A DNA stretch of 64,000 bases from Methylobacterium sp. Leaf123 (GCF_001423405.1 NZ_LMNS01000023.1:125683-189682), one strand, 5' to 3'; positions 1-8,871 are shown, numbered from the stretch's first letter. Program-made: numbers and translations. Notes: generated by a model not told the origin, from the letters alone.

Positions 1-671
1 ACGAGGCCGAGCAACAGGTCGGAGCCGCCGCTGAGATACTTGGTGCCGGCCTCCACCGCGAGATCGACGCCGCGCTCGTGCGGCGGGAACAGCAGCGGCG
101 TCGCCCAGGTGTTGTCCATCACCACCGCGCCGCCGCGGGCATGCATCGCCTCGGCGATGGCCGGCACGTCCTGCATTTCGAAGGTCTGCGAGCCCGGCGC
201 TTCCACGAGCACCGCCCGCGTGTTGTCGCGCATCAACCCGGCAATGCCGGCGCCGATCAGCGGATCGTAGTACTCGACCGCGACGCCGTAGCGCGCGAGC
301 ACGCCGTCACAGAAAATGCGGGTCGGGCGGTAGGCGGAATCGGTGACGAGGAGGTGGTCGCCCGCGCTGACGCAGGTCATCAGCGCCAGCGTCAGGGCCG
401 AGAGACCCGACGGCGTGAGCACCGTGCCCGCCGCCCCGGCGATCTCGCTCCACGCCTCGCACAGCGCGTCCATCGTCGGCGTGCCCGACGTGCCGTAATT
501 GTAGCGCCCGCGCCGGTGCTTGATGTCCTCGTAAGTCGGGTAGAGGACCGTCGAACCGCGATAGATCGGCGTGTTGACGAAGCCGTGCTGGGCCGACGGG
601 TCGCGCCCGGCGAGTACGAGGCGGGTGTCGGCGCCGAAGCGACCACGGTCGCGGGGGGGAGATTTGGACAT
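1..671 (-). CDS. metC: Cystathionine beta-lyase, 3' end outside window
   Basis: PLP-dependent trans-sulfuration enzyme that splits cystathionine to homocysteine, pyruvate and ammonia in methionine synthesis. The visible N-terminal ~223 residues carry the Cys/Met-metabolism fold: an arm with GRDPSAQHGFVNTP, the NYGTSGTPT segment, the cofactor-binding TPSGLSALTLAL stretch and the VMDNTWATP motif that precedes the Schiff-base lysine. GTKYLSGGSDLL, the usual site of that lysine, is reached just before the window edge. The ATG at 671 gives MSKSPPRDRGRFG. A cystathionine gamma-synthase paralogue is the main alternative, but NTPIYRGSTVLYPTYED fits the alphaproteobacterial MetC type. The C-terminal part is not in the window. 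Confidence 0.88.
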   Translation of the reverse strand, partial: MSKSPPRDRGRFGADTRLVLAGRDPSAQHGFVNTPIYRGSTVLYPTYEDIKHRRGRYNYGTSGTPTMDALCEAWSEIAGAAGTVLTPSGLSALTLALMTCVSAGDHLLVTDSAYRPTRIFCDGVLARYGVAVEYYDPLIGAGIAGLMRDNTRAVLVEAPGSQTFEMQDVPAIAEAMHARGGAVVMDNTWATPLLFPPHERGVDLAVEAGTKYLSGGSDLLLGL

Positions 672-769
672 CGGCCTCGGGGAGGATGAGAGGGCTTTTC
701 GCGTTGAAGCCCTTTCAGCCTTCCGAGACCGGACGCGTCAAGGCAGTCTCGGCGCGCCTCGGGCGGACC

Positions 770-934
770 TCACGCCGCCGGATCGTCGGCCGCGGCCTCT
801 TCGTAGGCCTGGATCCAGGCCGCGCGATCCTCGGAGCCCTCCGCATAGGGGCATTCATCGATGCTCTTGCCGTAGAGCCGCGCGTTGCGCCCCTGGATGA
901 AGGGGCTGTCGCTCGCCGTCGCCTGCTCGTTCAT
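770..934 (-). CDS. Rmf/CrpP-fold small protein
   Basis: A 54-residue acidic protein. It has the layout of the ribosome modulation factor/CrpP family: a GRNARLYGKS segment, then ECPYAEGSEDRAAWIQAYEEA, resembling the CPY-x-W signature of Rmf. In gamma-proteobacteria Rmf dimerises 70S ribosomes in stationary phase, but the alphaproteobacterial relatives are largely uncharacterised, so ribosome hibernation is only an inference. The start at 934 (MNEQATASD) was chosen because the family similarity begins soon after it; the longer open frame upstream is low-complexity. It is a single gene between metC and a small exported protein. Confidence 0.7.
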   Translation of the reverse strand: MNEQATASDSPFIQGRNARLYGKSIDECPYAEGSEDRAAWIQAYEEAAADDPAA

Positions 935-1075
935 GGCCGGATCCTGTGTCGATGTCCTGAATAGGGCCGGTCCGCAGCGGGCCCGGCCGTCCGGTTCATT
1001 AACGACACCACGCGCATCCTGTTTCCGGGGCCGGCGTTCACGGTCCCGCGTACCCTGCGTATCGAGTTCCCCATC

Positions 1076-1363
1076 GTGAGCATCCTGCGCGTCATCACCT
1101 TCGGCACCATCACCGGCCTCGGCACGCTCTCGGTCGTTCTCGTGAGTGCGGACCGGCTCATGCATCAGGCGGTCGCCGCCGTGCCGGCCCCGACGATCGC
1201 GCGGGTCGCCCCGGTCCTGCCCGATCCCGCCACGACCGGCACGGTGACGCAGGGGCCGGCGACCGATTCGAAGAAGGAGCGCATGCTCACCGGCTTCGAC
1301 ACCGAGCGCCTCAACGCCCTGATGCGCGGCGAAGCGCCCCCGGCCTCCGCCCGCAAACGCTGA
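1076..1363 (+). CDS. Small hypothetical protein with N-terminal membrane anchor
   Basis: About 95 residues from a GTG start. Residues 5-25 (VITFGTITGLGTLSVVLVSA) form a hydrophobic signal anchor or uncleaved signal peptide. The rest is Ala/Pro/Thr-rich and ends in a basic tail, with the segment FDTERLNALMRGE likely helical. I do not recognise a family. It is probably periplasmic and tethered to the inner membrane. It lies 57 bases before the rarD start on the same strand, so co-transcription is possible. Confidence 0.5.
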   Translation: MSILRVITFGTITGLGTLSVVLVSADRLMHQAVAAVPAPTIARVAPVLPDPATTGTVTQGPATDSKKERMLTGFDTERLNALMRGEAPPASARKR

Positions 1364-1420
1364 CCGCGCGACCGGTCCGGGCTACAAGCGGCGCCCCGCC
1401 ACGCCGCCATCCGTGCAATC

Positions 1421-2305
1421 TTGGGCCTGATCTACGCGCTTGCCGCCTATCTGAGCTGGGGCCTCGTCGTCCCGGTGCATTTCCGGCTCCTCGACGGCAT
1501 CCCGCCGGGCACGATCCTGGCGCAGCGCATCGCGTGGTCGGCGCTGCTCGTGGTCGGCCTGATCGCGCTGCTGCGCAAACGGCTCGCCAACCCGTTCCCG
1601 CTGCGGCCGCGCCACGGCCTGCTCGTGGTCTCGGCAGGGCTGATCGCGATCAACTGGATGCTCTACCTCCTGGCGGTGTCGAGCGGGCACATGCTCGACG
1701 CGAGCCTGGGCTACTTCATCAACCCGCTGGTCTCGGTGGCGCTCGGCGCCCTCGTTTTCGGCGAGCGGCTGCGCCCGGTCCAGGTGGTGGCGGTGGCCAT
1801 CGTCGTGCTCGGCGTGGTGGTCGCGGTGGCGATGGCGGGCCGCCTGCCGCTGCTGTCGCTCGGGCTCGCGGTGACCTTCGCGCTCTACGGGCTGGTGCGC
1901 AAACTCGTCGCCGTCGACGGCACTGTCGGCTTCTGCGCCGAGACCTTCCTGCTCCTGCCGGCGGCTCTGGCCTATCTCGTGCTCGCCGCGCCTCCGGTGC
2001 CCGACGCCGCCCGCACCTGGGGGCTGCTGGCGCTCACCGGCGTCACCACGGCGCTGCCGCTGATCTGGTTCGCCGCCGCCGCGACCCGGCTGACGCTGGC
2101 GACCCTCGGGCTGATGCAATACATCGCGCCCACCTGCCTGATGGCGCTCAGCACGCTGGTCTATGGCGAGACCCTGACGCCGGACCGCCTCGTGCTGTTC
2201 GGGCTGATCTGGCTGGCTCTCGTGCTCTACGCCTACGATGCGATCCGCTACGAGCGCCGGCGCCGCGCCGCGTTGCCGATCGCACGGGCAGGAGAGAGGC
2301 GATGA
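1421..2305 (+). CDS. rarD: EamA-family permease RarD
   Basis: Inner-membrane drug/metabolite transporter of about 294 residues with ten predicted helices in two EamA repeats. The family hallmarks are visible: AAYLSWGLVVPVHFRLL at the N-terminus, QRIAWSALL in helix 2, and NPLVSVALGALVFGERL at the end of the first repeat. RarD proteins were named for chloramphenicol sensitivity, but their substrate is not established. The start is a TTG at 1421 because no in-frame ATG or GTG lies just upstream. The stop overlaps the ATG of the downstream peptidase by four bases, so the two genes are translationally coupled. Confidence 0.82.
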   Translation: MGLIYALAAYLSWGLVVPVHFRLLDGIPPGTILAQRIAWSALLVVGLIALLRKRLANPFPLRPRHGLLVVSAGLIAINWMLYLLAVSSGHMLDASLGYFINPLVSVALGALVFGERLRPVQVVAVAIVVLGVVVAVAMAGRLPLLSLGLAVTFALYGLVRKLVAVDGTVGFCAETFLLLPAALAYLVLAAPPVPDAARTWGLLALTGVTTALPLIWFAAAATRLTLATLGLMQYIAPTCLMALSTLVYGETLTPDRLVLFGLIWLALVLYAYDAIRYERRRRAALPIARAGERR

Positions 2306-3306
2306 CCCGGCTCAACCGCATCACCGACATCTCTGGCATCCGCGTCGGCCACGCGGAAGATGCCAGAATCGCGAGCGGCGTCACCGCGCTCGTCTTCGAC
2401 GAACCCTTCGTCTGCGCGGTGGATGTGCGCGGCGGCGGCCCCGGCACCCGCGAGACCGACCTGCTCGATCCGGCTTCCACGGTGCAGGCGGTCGATGCCC
2501 TCGTGCTGTCGGGCGGCTCGGCCTTCGGGCTCGACGCGGCGGCGGGCGTCGTCGCCCATCTCAGGGAAGCGGGCCGGGGCTTCGCGGTCGGCGACGTGCG
2601 CGTGCCGATCGTGCCCGGCGCCATCCTGTTCGATCTGCTCAACGGCGGCGACAAGGCCTGGGGCCGCTTCCCGCCCTACCGCGACCTCGGCTACGCGGCG
2701 GCGGACGGCGCGCGGGGCGGCGCCTTTCCCCTCGGCTCGGTCGGCGCAGGCTTCGGCGCGCGCACCGCCAACCTCAAGGGCGGCCTCGGTTCGGCTTCGA
2801 GCGCGGTGCCGGGCCTGTCCGCACAGGTCGGCGCGCTGGTGGCGGTCAACGCCTTCGGCCGGGTGACGATAGGGCAGGGGCCGCATTTCTGGGCTGCCCC
2901 CTTCGAGCGGGACGGCGAGTTCGGCGGCCTCGGTCTGCCGCCGCGGATGCCCGACGACGCCCTGTCCTGGCCGCGCGAGCCCCTACCCGGCGCCAACACG
3001 ACGCTGGCGATCGTCGCCACCGACGCGCGGCTCACCAAGGCGCAGGCCAAGCGCCTCGCCATCGCCGCGCAGGACGGCCTCGCCCGCGCGATCAACCCGG
3101 CCCACACGCCGCTCGACGGCGATGTGGTGTTCGCGGTCGCTACCGGCGCGGTGCCGCTCGGGGATGAGGTGGCCGATCTCGCCCGCCTCGGCGCAGCCGC
3201 CGCCGAGACGCTGGCGCGGGCCGTCGCCATCGGCGTCCACGCCGCGACCCGGCTGCCCTGCCTGGACCTGCCGGCATGGCGGGAGATCGACGGACGTCCT
3301 GGCTAA
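2302..3306 (+). CDS. P1-family peptidase (DmpA/NylC-like)
   Basis: N-terminal-nucleophile hydrolase of 334 residues, related to L-aminopeptidase/D-esterase DmpA and the nylon oligomer hydrolases. These enzymes are made as a single chain that cuts itself before a Thr or Ser, which then becomes the catalytic residue. Seen here: the N-terminal ITDISGIRVGHA motif, LSGGSAFGLDAAAGV in the first half, and GANTTLAIVATDA, where the Asn-Thr pair marks the expected self-cleavage point. The ATG overlaps the rarD stop codon. There is no signal peptide, so it is cytoplasmic. The natural substrate cannot be inferred. Confidence 0.85.
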   Translation: MTRLNRITDISGIRVGHAEDARIASGVTALVFDEPFVCAVDVRGGGPGTRETDLLDPASTVQAVDALVLSGGSAFGLDAAAGVVAHLREAGRGFAVGDVRVPIVPGAILFDLLNGGDKAWGRFPPYRDLGYAAADGARGGAFPLGSVGAGFGARTANLKGGLGSASSAVPGLSAQVGALVAVNAFGRVTIGQGPHFWAAPFERDGEFGGLGLPPRMPDDALSWPREPLPGANTTLAIVATDARLTKAQAKRLAIAAQDGLARAINPAHTPLDGDVVFAVATGAVPLGDEVADLARLGAAAAETLARAVAIGVHAATRLPCLDLPAWREIDGRPG

Positions 3307-3339
3307 CCTTCCGGACTAACCCGCAATATCAGGCAGATC

Positions 3340-3510
3340 TTTCGGTTTTCTCAGACGACCGACTCGCTCGAATGCCAAGTAAAGCTGCCATTCTATAACA
3401 AAAAACTAGCAACCCACACAGAAACAAACTGTAAAATCTACGTATTTTTAAATTGTAATATAATATAAAATTGGAATATTTACTTCTGTCAGAATTCGTG
3501 GAGCTCGGCA
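3340..3510. other. AT-rich intergenic segment
   Basis: This stretch is strongly AT-rich, with runs such as taaattgtaatataat near 3450, in a window that is otherwise about 70% GC. It lies directly before the peptidoglycan-binding gene at 3564 and holds no ORF. It could be a promoter zone or the edge of transferred DNA. I could not find flanking direct repeats or an integrase. Confidence 0.6.
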
Positions 3511-3563
3511 GCTCGTTCGATTAAGAAGTGTGCGGGGGAGGCCGATCATCTGGGAGGATCGTG

Positions 3564-4310
3564 ATGCCCGATGGGCTTCTTGCGCTCGTTTCATCCGAGA
3601 ATGAACAAATCACGGAAAGAGGTGACGTTGGCCCGAACGTCGTCAGTCTTCAGGCGCGATTGAGAGAACTGGGATATTACAAAGGGGCAATCGACGGGCT
3701 CTACGGTGGTGGGACGGAAATCGCCGTCATGGATTTCCAGAGGGATGCGGGCATCAGCATCGATGGACGTTGCGGGCCGGAGACGAAGGCGAAGCTCTCG
3801 CGCTGGCCCAACGGCAACGCGAATGACAACCGGGCAAGAGGCAGGGCTGACGTCGTCTACAAGAACCAATACGCAACCCGTAATCGCCCCTGCACGCCCT
3901 TTCTTGAAGTCACGTTGGCCAGCGCGGTCTTCGACGTCTTCGGTGCCGGGTTTCAGGCGCAGATCTACAGCGGCGGACAACCGCGGAAGGGCATGCCCGG
4001 CAAGAGAGTCGGCAGCATCCGCCACGACGATTACGGCGAGGGCGGTCGCGCGCTGGATGCCTGGATCGTCGGCCGCGATGAGAACCGTCTCTCAGGACGC
4101 GAACTGGGGAAGCTCGGCCAGTACTGGCTCGCCAGGAAGTATGGCGGCTGCGGCCTCGAGATGGCGGTCGGCGGCATCCATCTGGATGAATGGAAGAGAC
4201 CGCCAAAGGGCGGCGGGATGTATTGGACCTACCCGTATCTCGAAGCCCAGAGTTGGGGCAAGGCGGTCAAGGAGATGCTCGAAGCCGGACACGCGGGCAA
4301 GGAATCATAA
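3564..4310 (+). CDS. Peptidoglycan-binding protein with M15-like C-terminal domain
   Basis: About 248 residues. Residues ~18-75 form a PG_binding_1 domain (DVGPNVVSLQARLRELGYY, then GPETKAKL). The C-terminal half has SIRHDDYGEGGRALDAWIV, close in shape to the SxHxxGxAxD zinc motif of VanY/M15 carboxypeptidases, and later GGIHLDEW, which could supply the last His/Asp ligands. This suggests a cell-wall amidase or carboxypeptidase, possibly a phage-type endolysin; catalytic activity is inferred. No signal peptide is visible. The ATG at 3564 follows gggagg with good spacing; a GTG directly before it is also possible. The preceding AT-rich segment and the less extreme codon use suggest acquisition. 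Confidence 0.65.
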   Translation: MPDGLLALVSSENEQITERGDVGPNVVSLQARLRELGYYKGAIDGLYGGGTEIAVMDFQRDAGISIDGRCGPETKAKLSRWPNGNANDNRARGRADVVYKNQYATRNRPCTPFLEVTLASAVFDVFGAGFQAQIYSGGQPRKGMPGKRVGSIRHDDYGEGGRALDAWIVGRDENRLSGRELGKLGQYWLARKYGGCGLEMAVGGIHLDEWKRPPKGGGMYWTYPYLEAQSWGKAVKEMLEAGHAGKES

Positions 4311-4412
4311 CGACCGTTCCTACAGACGCCGAGCAGAGAGCTGCATCGGACGTCCGTGCCGGAGGCATGATCCGATCGACCGCGACCGAGCCATGCCTCC
4401 GAGGCCGCGCTT

Positions 4413-6086
4413 CTAAAGGTTCGTGTAATTCGGCCCGCCCGGTCCCTCCGGGGTGACCCAGTTGATGTTCTGGTTCGGGTCCTTGATATCGCAGGTCTTG
4501 CAGTGGACGCAGTTCTGCGCGTTGATCTGGAAGCGCACGCCGTCGCTGGCGGACTTGTCCTCCACCCACTCGTAGACCCCGGCCGGACAATAGCGGCTCG
4601 ACGGACCGCCGTAGACGTCGTGCTCGGAGGTCTTCTGCAGCCCCATATCCTTCACCTTGAGGTGGGGCGGCTGGTCCTCCTCGTGGTTGGTGTTCGAGAG
4701 ATACACCGAGGAGAGCCGGTCGAAGGTGAGCTTGCCGTCGGGCTTCGGGTAGGTGATCGGCGTCACCTCCGAGAGGGGCTTGAGGCAGGCATGGTCCGGC
4801 TTGCCGTGGCCCAGCGTCCCGAACAGCGAGGCGTTGGCGATCGTGTTCATCCACATGTCGAGCCCGCCGAGACCCACGCCAACGAGCGTGCCGTATTTCG
4901 ACCAGAGCGGCTTGACGTTGCGCACCGGCTTGAGGTCGCGCCCGATCGGGCTGTCGCGCCAGCCCTCTTCGTAGGCGGTCAGTTCGTCGCCCTGGCGGCC
5001 CTGGACGAGCGCGTCGAAGATCGCGTCCGCCGCCTGGATGCCGGACAGGATGGCGTTGTGCGAGCCCTTGATGCGCGGCACGTTCACGAAGCCGGCGGAA
5101 TCGCCGACGAGGCAGCCGCCGGGGAAGACGAGCTTCGGCACCGATTGCCAGCCGCCCTCCATGATGGCGCGGGCGCCGTAGCCGATGCGCTTGGCCCCCT
5201 CGAAAGTCTCGGCGATCATCGGATGGGTCTTGAAGCGCTGGAACTCCTCGAACGGCGACAGGGTCGGGTTCTCGTAGTTCAGGTGCGTGACGAAGCCGAC
5301 CGAGAGCAGATGGTCGTCGAAATGGTAGAGCCACGAGCCGCCGCCCGCCTTGTTCGGCAGCGGCCAGCCCATCGTGTGCTGCACCAGCCCAGGCTCGAAC
5401 TTGTTCGGGGCGAGCTGCCACAGCTCCTTGACGCCCAAACCGTATTTCTGGTGGTCGCTGTTGCGGTTGAGCCCGAACCGATCGATCAGCGTCTTGGTGA
5501 GCGAGCCGCGCGCGCCCTCGCCGAACACCGTGTATTTAGCGCGCAGCTCCATGCCGCGGGTGAAGTCGTCGCGCGCCTCGCCGGTGCGGGAGATGCCGAG
5601 ATCCCCCGTGGCGATGCCGGTCACCGTGCCGCGCTCGTCGTAGAGCACTTCCGCTGCCGGGAAGCCGGGATAGATCTCGACGCCGAGCCCTTCCGCCTGG
5701 GCACCCAGCCACTTCACGGTGTTCGAGAGCGAACCGACGAAATTGCCGTGGTTCGACAGCAGCTTGGGGAAGAACACGTTCGGCATGGTGACGCCGCTGT
5801 TCTTCGTCAGGAACAGGAACTCGTCGCGCTCCACCGCCGTCTTGAGCGGGCGGTCGGGATCGTCGCGCCACTCGGGCAGCAGGGTGTCGAGGCCGAGCGG
5901 ATCGACCACGGCGCCGGAGAGGATATGCGCGCCGACCTCGCCGCCCTTCTCCACGACGACGACCGAGAGCTCCTCACCCTTCTGCGCGGAGAGCTGCTTG
6001 AGGCGGATCGCGGCGGCGAGGCCGGCGGGTCCCGCGCCGACGATCACCACGTCGAAATCCATGCCTTCGCGTTCGGGCAGCGCCAT
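4413..6086 (-). CDS. etfD: Electron transfer flavoprotein-ubiquinone oxidoreductase
   Basis: Membrane-associated flavo-iron-sulfur enzyme (557 residues) that passes electrons from reduced ETF, and so from acyl-CoA and other dehydrogenases, to ubiquinone. The FAD-binding VVIVGAGPAGLAAA motif lies at about residues 13-26. The central part shows SNHGNFVGSLSNTVKWL. The C-terminus carries the 4Fe-4S ligands YCPAGVYEW and NCVHCKTCDIKDP. The start at 6086 is preferred over an ATG six bases upstream because the aggagg site sits seven bases before it. Length and motif order are normal for the family. It is transcribed alone. Confidence 0.95.
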   Translation of the reverse strand: MALPEREGMDFDVVIVGAGPAGLAAAIRLKQLSAQKGEELSVVVVEKGGEVGAHILSGAVVDPLGLDTLLPEWRDDPDRPLKTAVERDEFLFLTKNSGVTMPNVFFPKLLSNHGNFVGSLSNTVKWLGAQAEGLGVEIYPGFPAAEVLYDERGTVTGIATGDLGISRTGEARDDFTRGMELRAKYTVFGEGARGSLTKTLIDRFGLNRNSDHQKYGLGVKELWQLAPNKFEPGLVQHTMGWPLPNKAGGGSWLYHFDDHLLSVGFVTHLNYENPTLSPFEEFQRFKTHPMIAETFEGAKRIGYGARAIMEGGWQSVPKLVFPGGCLVGDSAGFVNVPRIKGSHNAILSGIQAADAIFDALVQGRQGDELTAYEEGWRDSPIGRDLKPVRNVKPLWSKYGTLVGVGLGGLDMWMNTIANASLFGTLGHGKPDHACLKPLSEVTPITYPKPDGKLTFDRLSSVYLSNTNHEEDQPPHLKVKDMGLQKTSEHDVYGGPSSRYCPAGVYEWVEDKSASDGVRFQINAQNCVHCKTCDIKDPNQNINWVTPEGPGGPNYTNL

Positions 6087-6297
6087 CCTCATTCCTCCTG
6101 CGGCCGTTCGGGCGTCCGGCGCCGCTCCGGCTCGATCCATTGTCAAGATGTCTCTCAAGCGATTCCAAGCTAGGAAGGCAAGGCCGTTCGGGTAGCGGCA
6201 GGCAGGCGCAGGGGAATGCCGGAGGAATGCGGAGCGCGCCCATGCGACGATCCGCAGGACGCATCCGGGCGTTGTCCACAGGTCGCTCCCACGCCAC

Positions 6298-7269
6298 ATG
6301 GATACGATGACGGCCAACCACGCGGATACCGACGCCCGAGGCGACCTGATCTCCTACCTCGACTTCCATGTCGCGGCAGGTGTCGACGCGACCCTCGACG
6401 AGCAGCCCCACGACCGGTTCGCCGAGGCCGAGTCCATTCAGGCGCCCGCCGCGCGGGCCGAGCCGCCGCCCCGCCGCGAGGCCCTCGAACCACGCCGTGA
6501 GCCCCTCCCGCCGCGCCACGAGCCGCCGCAGCGCGGTGAGGCTCCCTCCGCGGAAGGGCCGCCCCTGGCGTTCCGGCGCGAGCTGCCGAGCCGCGACGCG
6601 CCCGCCCGCGAGCCCCCGCGCACCTACGGCAACGCGGCCGGCGCCAAGCCCGGCGAGGCGGCGGACGATGCGCGGGCCCGGGCCGCGCAGATGAAGACCC
6701 TCGACGAACTCGAAGAGCTGCTGCGCGGCTTCGAGGGCTGCGGCCTGCGCTTCACCGCCAAGAACCTCGTCTTCGCCGACGGCAATCCGCAGGCGCGGGT
6801 GATGTTCGTCGGCGAGGCACCGGGCGCCGACGAGGACCGGATCGGAAAGCCGTTCATGGGCCGCTCCGGCCAGCTCCTCGACCGGATGATGGCGGCGATC
6901 GGTCTCGACCGGACCAGCGCCTATATCTCCAACGTCGTGCCCTGGCGCCCGCCGGGCAACCGCAACCCGACCCCGCAGGAGATCTCGATCTGCCGCCCCT
7001 TCGTCGAGCGCCAGATCGAACTCGCCAACCCCGATATCCTCGTCTGCCTCGGTGCGCCCGCGACGCAAACGCTGACCGGCACCAAGGACGGCATCCTCAA
7101 GGCGCGCGGTCGCTTCTACCCCTATCGCCTCGGCGACGGCCGCGAGATCCGGGCGCTCGCCACCCTCCATCCGGCCTACCTGCTGCGCCAACCGGTGCAG
7201 AAGCGCCTCGCCTGGCGCGACTTCCGAATGCTGAAGAGCGCCCTCGACGGGAGCGCCGCGGGCAAGTAG
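6298..7269 (+). CDS. Family-4-like uracil-DNA glycosylase lacking two Fe-S cysteines
   Basis: 323 residues. The C-terminal ~190 form a UDG-superfamily domain, with motif A GEAPGADED (172-180), NVVPWRPPGNR (213-222) and HPAYLLR (291-297). It should remove uracil, and possibly other deaminated bases, from DNA. Classical family 4 enzymes hold a 4Fe-4S cluster through four cysteines. Here the aligned positions read Phe145, Cys148, Trp216 and Cys232, so half of the ligands are missing. Residues 40-130 are a Pro/Arg/Glu-rich linker not expected in the minimal enzyme. The ATG at 6298 is followed by another at 6307; neither has a clear ribosome-binding site. Confidence 0.88.
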   Translation: MDTMTANHADTDARGDLISYLDFHVAAGVDATLDEQPHDRFAEAESIQAPAARAEPPPRREALEPRREPLPPRHEPPQRGEAPSAEGPPLAFRRELPSRDAPAREPPRTYGNAAGAKPGEAADDARARAAQMKTLDELEELLRGFEGCGLRFTAKNLVFADGNPQARVMFVGEAPGADEDRIGKPFMGRSGQLLDRMMAAIGLDRTSAYISNVVPWRPPGNRNPTPQEISICRPFVERQIELANPDILVCLGAPATQTLTGTKDGILKARGRFYPYRLGDGREIRALATLHPAYLLRQPVQKRLAWRDFRMLKSALDGSAAGK

Positions 7270-7375
7270 GCCGGGGCAGGCGCCAAGCGGAACCGTATCC
7301 TCCGCCTCGCCATTCTAGAAACCAAGTCCGGTATCCCGATGAGGCCGGGCGAGACGCGGGGCAGCGGGAGACTTT

Positions 7376-8281
7376 ATGCGCTGGGACGATTTTCGCGCCT
7401 CTGAGAACGTCGAAGACCGGCGCGGCGAGGGCGGCGGCGGGGGCGGCTTCCCCGGCGGCGGCATGGGCGGCCTCGGCATCGGCACGATCGTCATCGTGCT
7501 GCTGATCTCCTGGGTCACCGGCATCAACCCGGCGATCCTGCTCGGCGGCGCGCAGCAGATGTCCGGCGGCGGGCAGCAACGCGAGCAGCGGGTCGATCCC
7601 GAGACGCAGGCCCGGCGCGGCGAGGCGCCGACCGATCGCGCCGGCCAGTTCGCCTCAAAAATCCTCGGCAACACCGAGGATGTGTGGAACGAGATCCTGC
7701 CGAACCAGACCGGGCGGCAATACAAGCCGACGACGATGGTGCTCTACCAGGGCGGCACCCGTTCGGGCTGCGGCATGGCTCAGGCCGCGATGGGGCCGTT
7801 CTACTGCCCGCTCGACAAGAAGGTCTATATCGACCTCGGCTTCTTCAAGGAGATGCAGACCAAGTTCGGCGTGAAGGGCGATTTCGCCTACGCCTACGTC
7901 ATCGCCCACGAGGTCGGCCACCACGTGCAGGACGTGCTCGGCATCCTCGGCAAGGTGCAGAGCCGCCAGCAGAACGCGAGCAGCAAGACGGAAGCGAACC
8001 AGCTCTCCGTGCGCGTCGAGCTGATGGCCGATTGCCTCGCCGGCGTCTGGGCCAAGAACTCGAACGACCGCTGGAACGCGATGGACCAGAGCGACATCGA
8101 CGAGGCGCTGAAGGCCGCCAGCGCCATCGGCGACGACAAGCTCCAGGAGAAATCGCAGGGCTATGCCGTGCCGGATTCCTTCACCCACGGCTCGTCCGAG
8201 CAGCGGAAGCGCTGGTTCATGACCGGCTACAAGAGCGGCCAGACCAAGTCCTGCGACACCTTCCGCGCCAGCCGTGGCTGA
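7376..8281 (+). CDS. Neutral zinc metallopeptidase, YpfJ family
   Basis: 301-residue membrane-anchored protein. Residues 17-33 are a glycine-rich linker, 36-56 a single transmembrane helix, and the remainder faces the periplasm. The zinc site AHEVGHHVQD has HExxH at 178-182, followed by the ELMADCLAGVW segment that supplies the third ligand in this family. The protein starts with the typical MRWDDFRxSxNVEDRR. YpfJ-type proteins are widespread but their substrate is unknown. It lies 26 bases before the acetyltransferase gene on the same strand. Confidence 0.87.
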   Translation: MRWDDFRASENVEDRRGEGGGGGGFPGGGMGGLGIGTIVIVLLISWVTGINPAILLGGAQQMSGGGQQREQRVDPETQARRGEAPTDRAGQFASKILGNTEDVWNEILPNQTGRQYKPTTMVLYQGGTRSGCGMAQAAMGPFYCPLDKKVYIDLGFFKEMQTKFGVKGDFAYAYVIAHEVGHHVQDVLGILGKVQSRQQNASSKTEANQLSVRVELMADCLAGVWAKNSNDRWNAMDQSDIDEALKAASAIGDDKLQEKSQGYAVPDSFTHGSSEQRKRWFMTGYKSGQTKSCDTFRASRG

Positions 8282-8307
8282 TTTTTCTGGAAGTTGGGAA
8301 GGCTGAT

Positions 8308-8871
8308 ATGGCCGAGACCGCGCGCGAGCTGATGCTCGCCAGAAAGCCCTATCGCGGCGACGATCCGGAATTGATCGCGCTTCGCAACGCCGCCAAACGG
8401 CGGCTCCTGCGGCTCAACGCCATGGAGCCCGAAGACGCGGCCGGCCGCGAGGCGGTGATCCGCGAGCTGCTCGGATCGGCGGGCACCAACCCGACGATCT
8501 GCCCCGGCTTCGCCTGCGATTACGGCGGCAACATCACGGTCGGCGACGACTTCTTCTGCAACTTCAACTGCGTCTTCCTCGACTGCGCCCCGATCACCAT
8601 CGGCCACCGCGCGCAGATCGCCCCGATGGTGCAGCTCTACACCGCCGAGCATCCCCTCGACCGCGCCGCACGGGCCGCGTTCTGGGAATCGGCCCGGCCC
8701 ATCACCATCGGCGATGACGTGTGGATCGGCGGCGGCGCGATCCTGCTCCCCGGCATCACCGTCGGCGACGGGGCGGTGATCGGCGCGGGCGCGGTGGTGA
8801 CCCGCGACGTGGCGCCCTACGCCGTCGTGGCGGGAAACCCGGCCAAGGTCGTGAAGTGGACGAAGGAGTGA
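8308..8871 (+). CDS. Sugar O-acetyltransferase (Maa/NodL type)
   Basis: 187-residue left-handed beta-helix acyltransferase that moves an acetyl group from acetyl-CoA to a sugar hydroxyl. The maltose acetyltransferase N-cap (ARELMLARKPYRGDDPEL) is followed by hexapeptide repeats. FFCNFNCVFLDCAPITIG and TAEHPLD are conserved; the His in AEHPLD is the likely catalytic base. The C-terminus VVAGNPAKVVKW is typical. The ATG at 8308 follows a weak aaggctgat. The exact sugar acceptor cannot be told from sequence. Confidence 0.87.
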   Translation: MAETARELMLARKPYRGDDPELIALRNAAKRRLLRLNAMEPEDAAGREAVIRELLGSAGTNPTICPGFACDYGGNITVGDDFFCNFNCVFLDCAPITIGHRAQIAPMVQLYTAEHPLDRAARAAFWESARPITIGDDVWIGGGAILLPGITVGDGAVIGAGAVVTRDVAPYAVVAGNPAKVVKWTKE

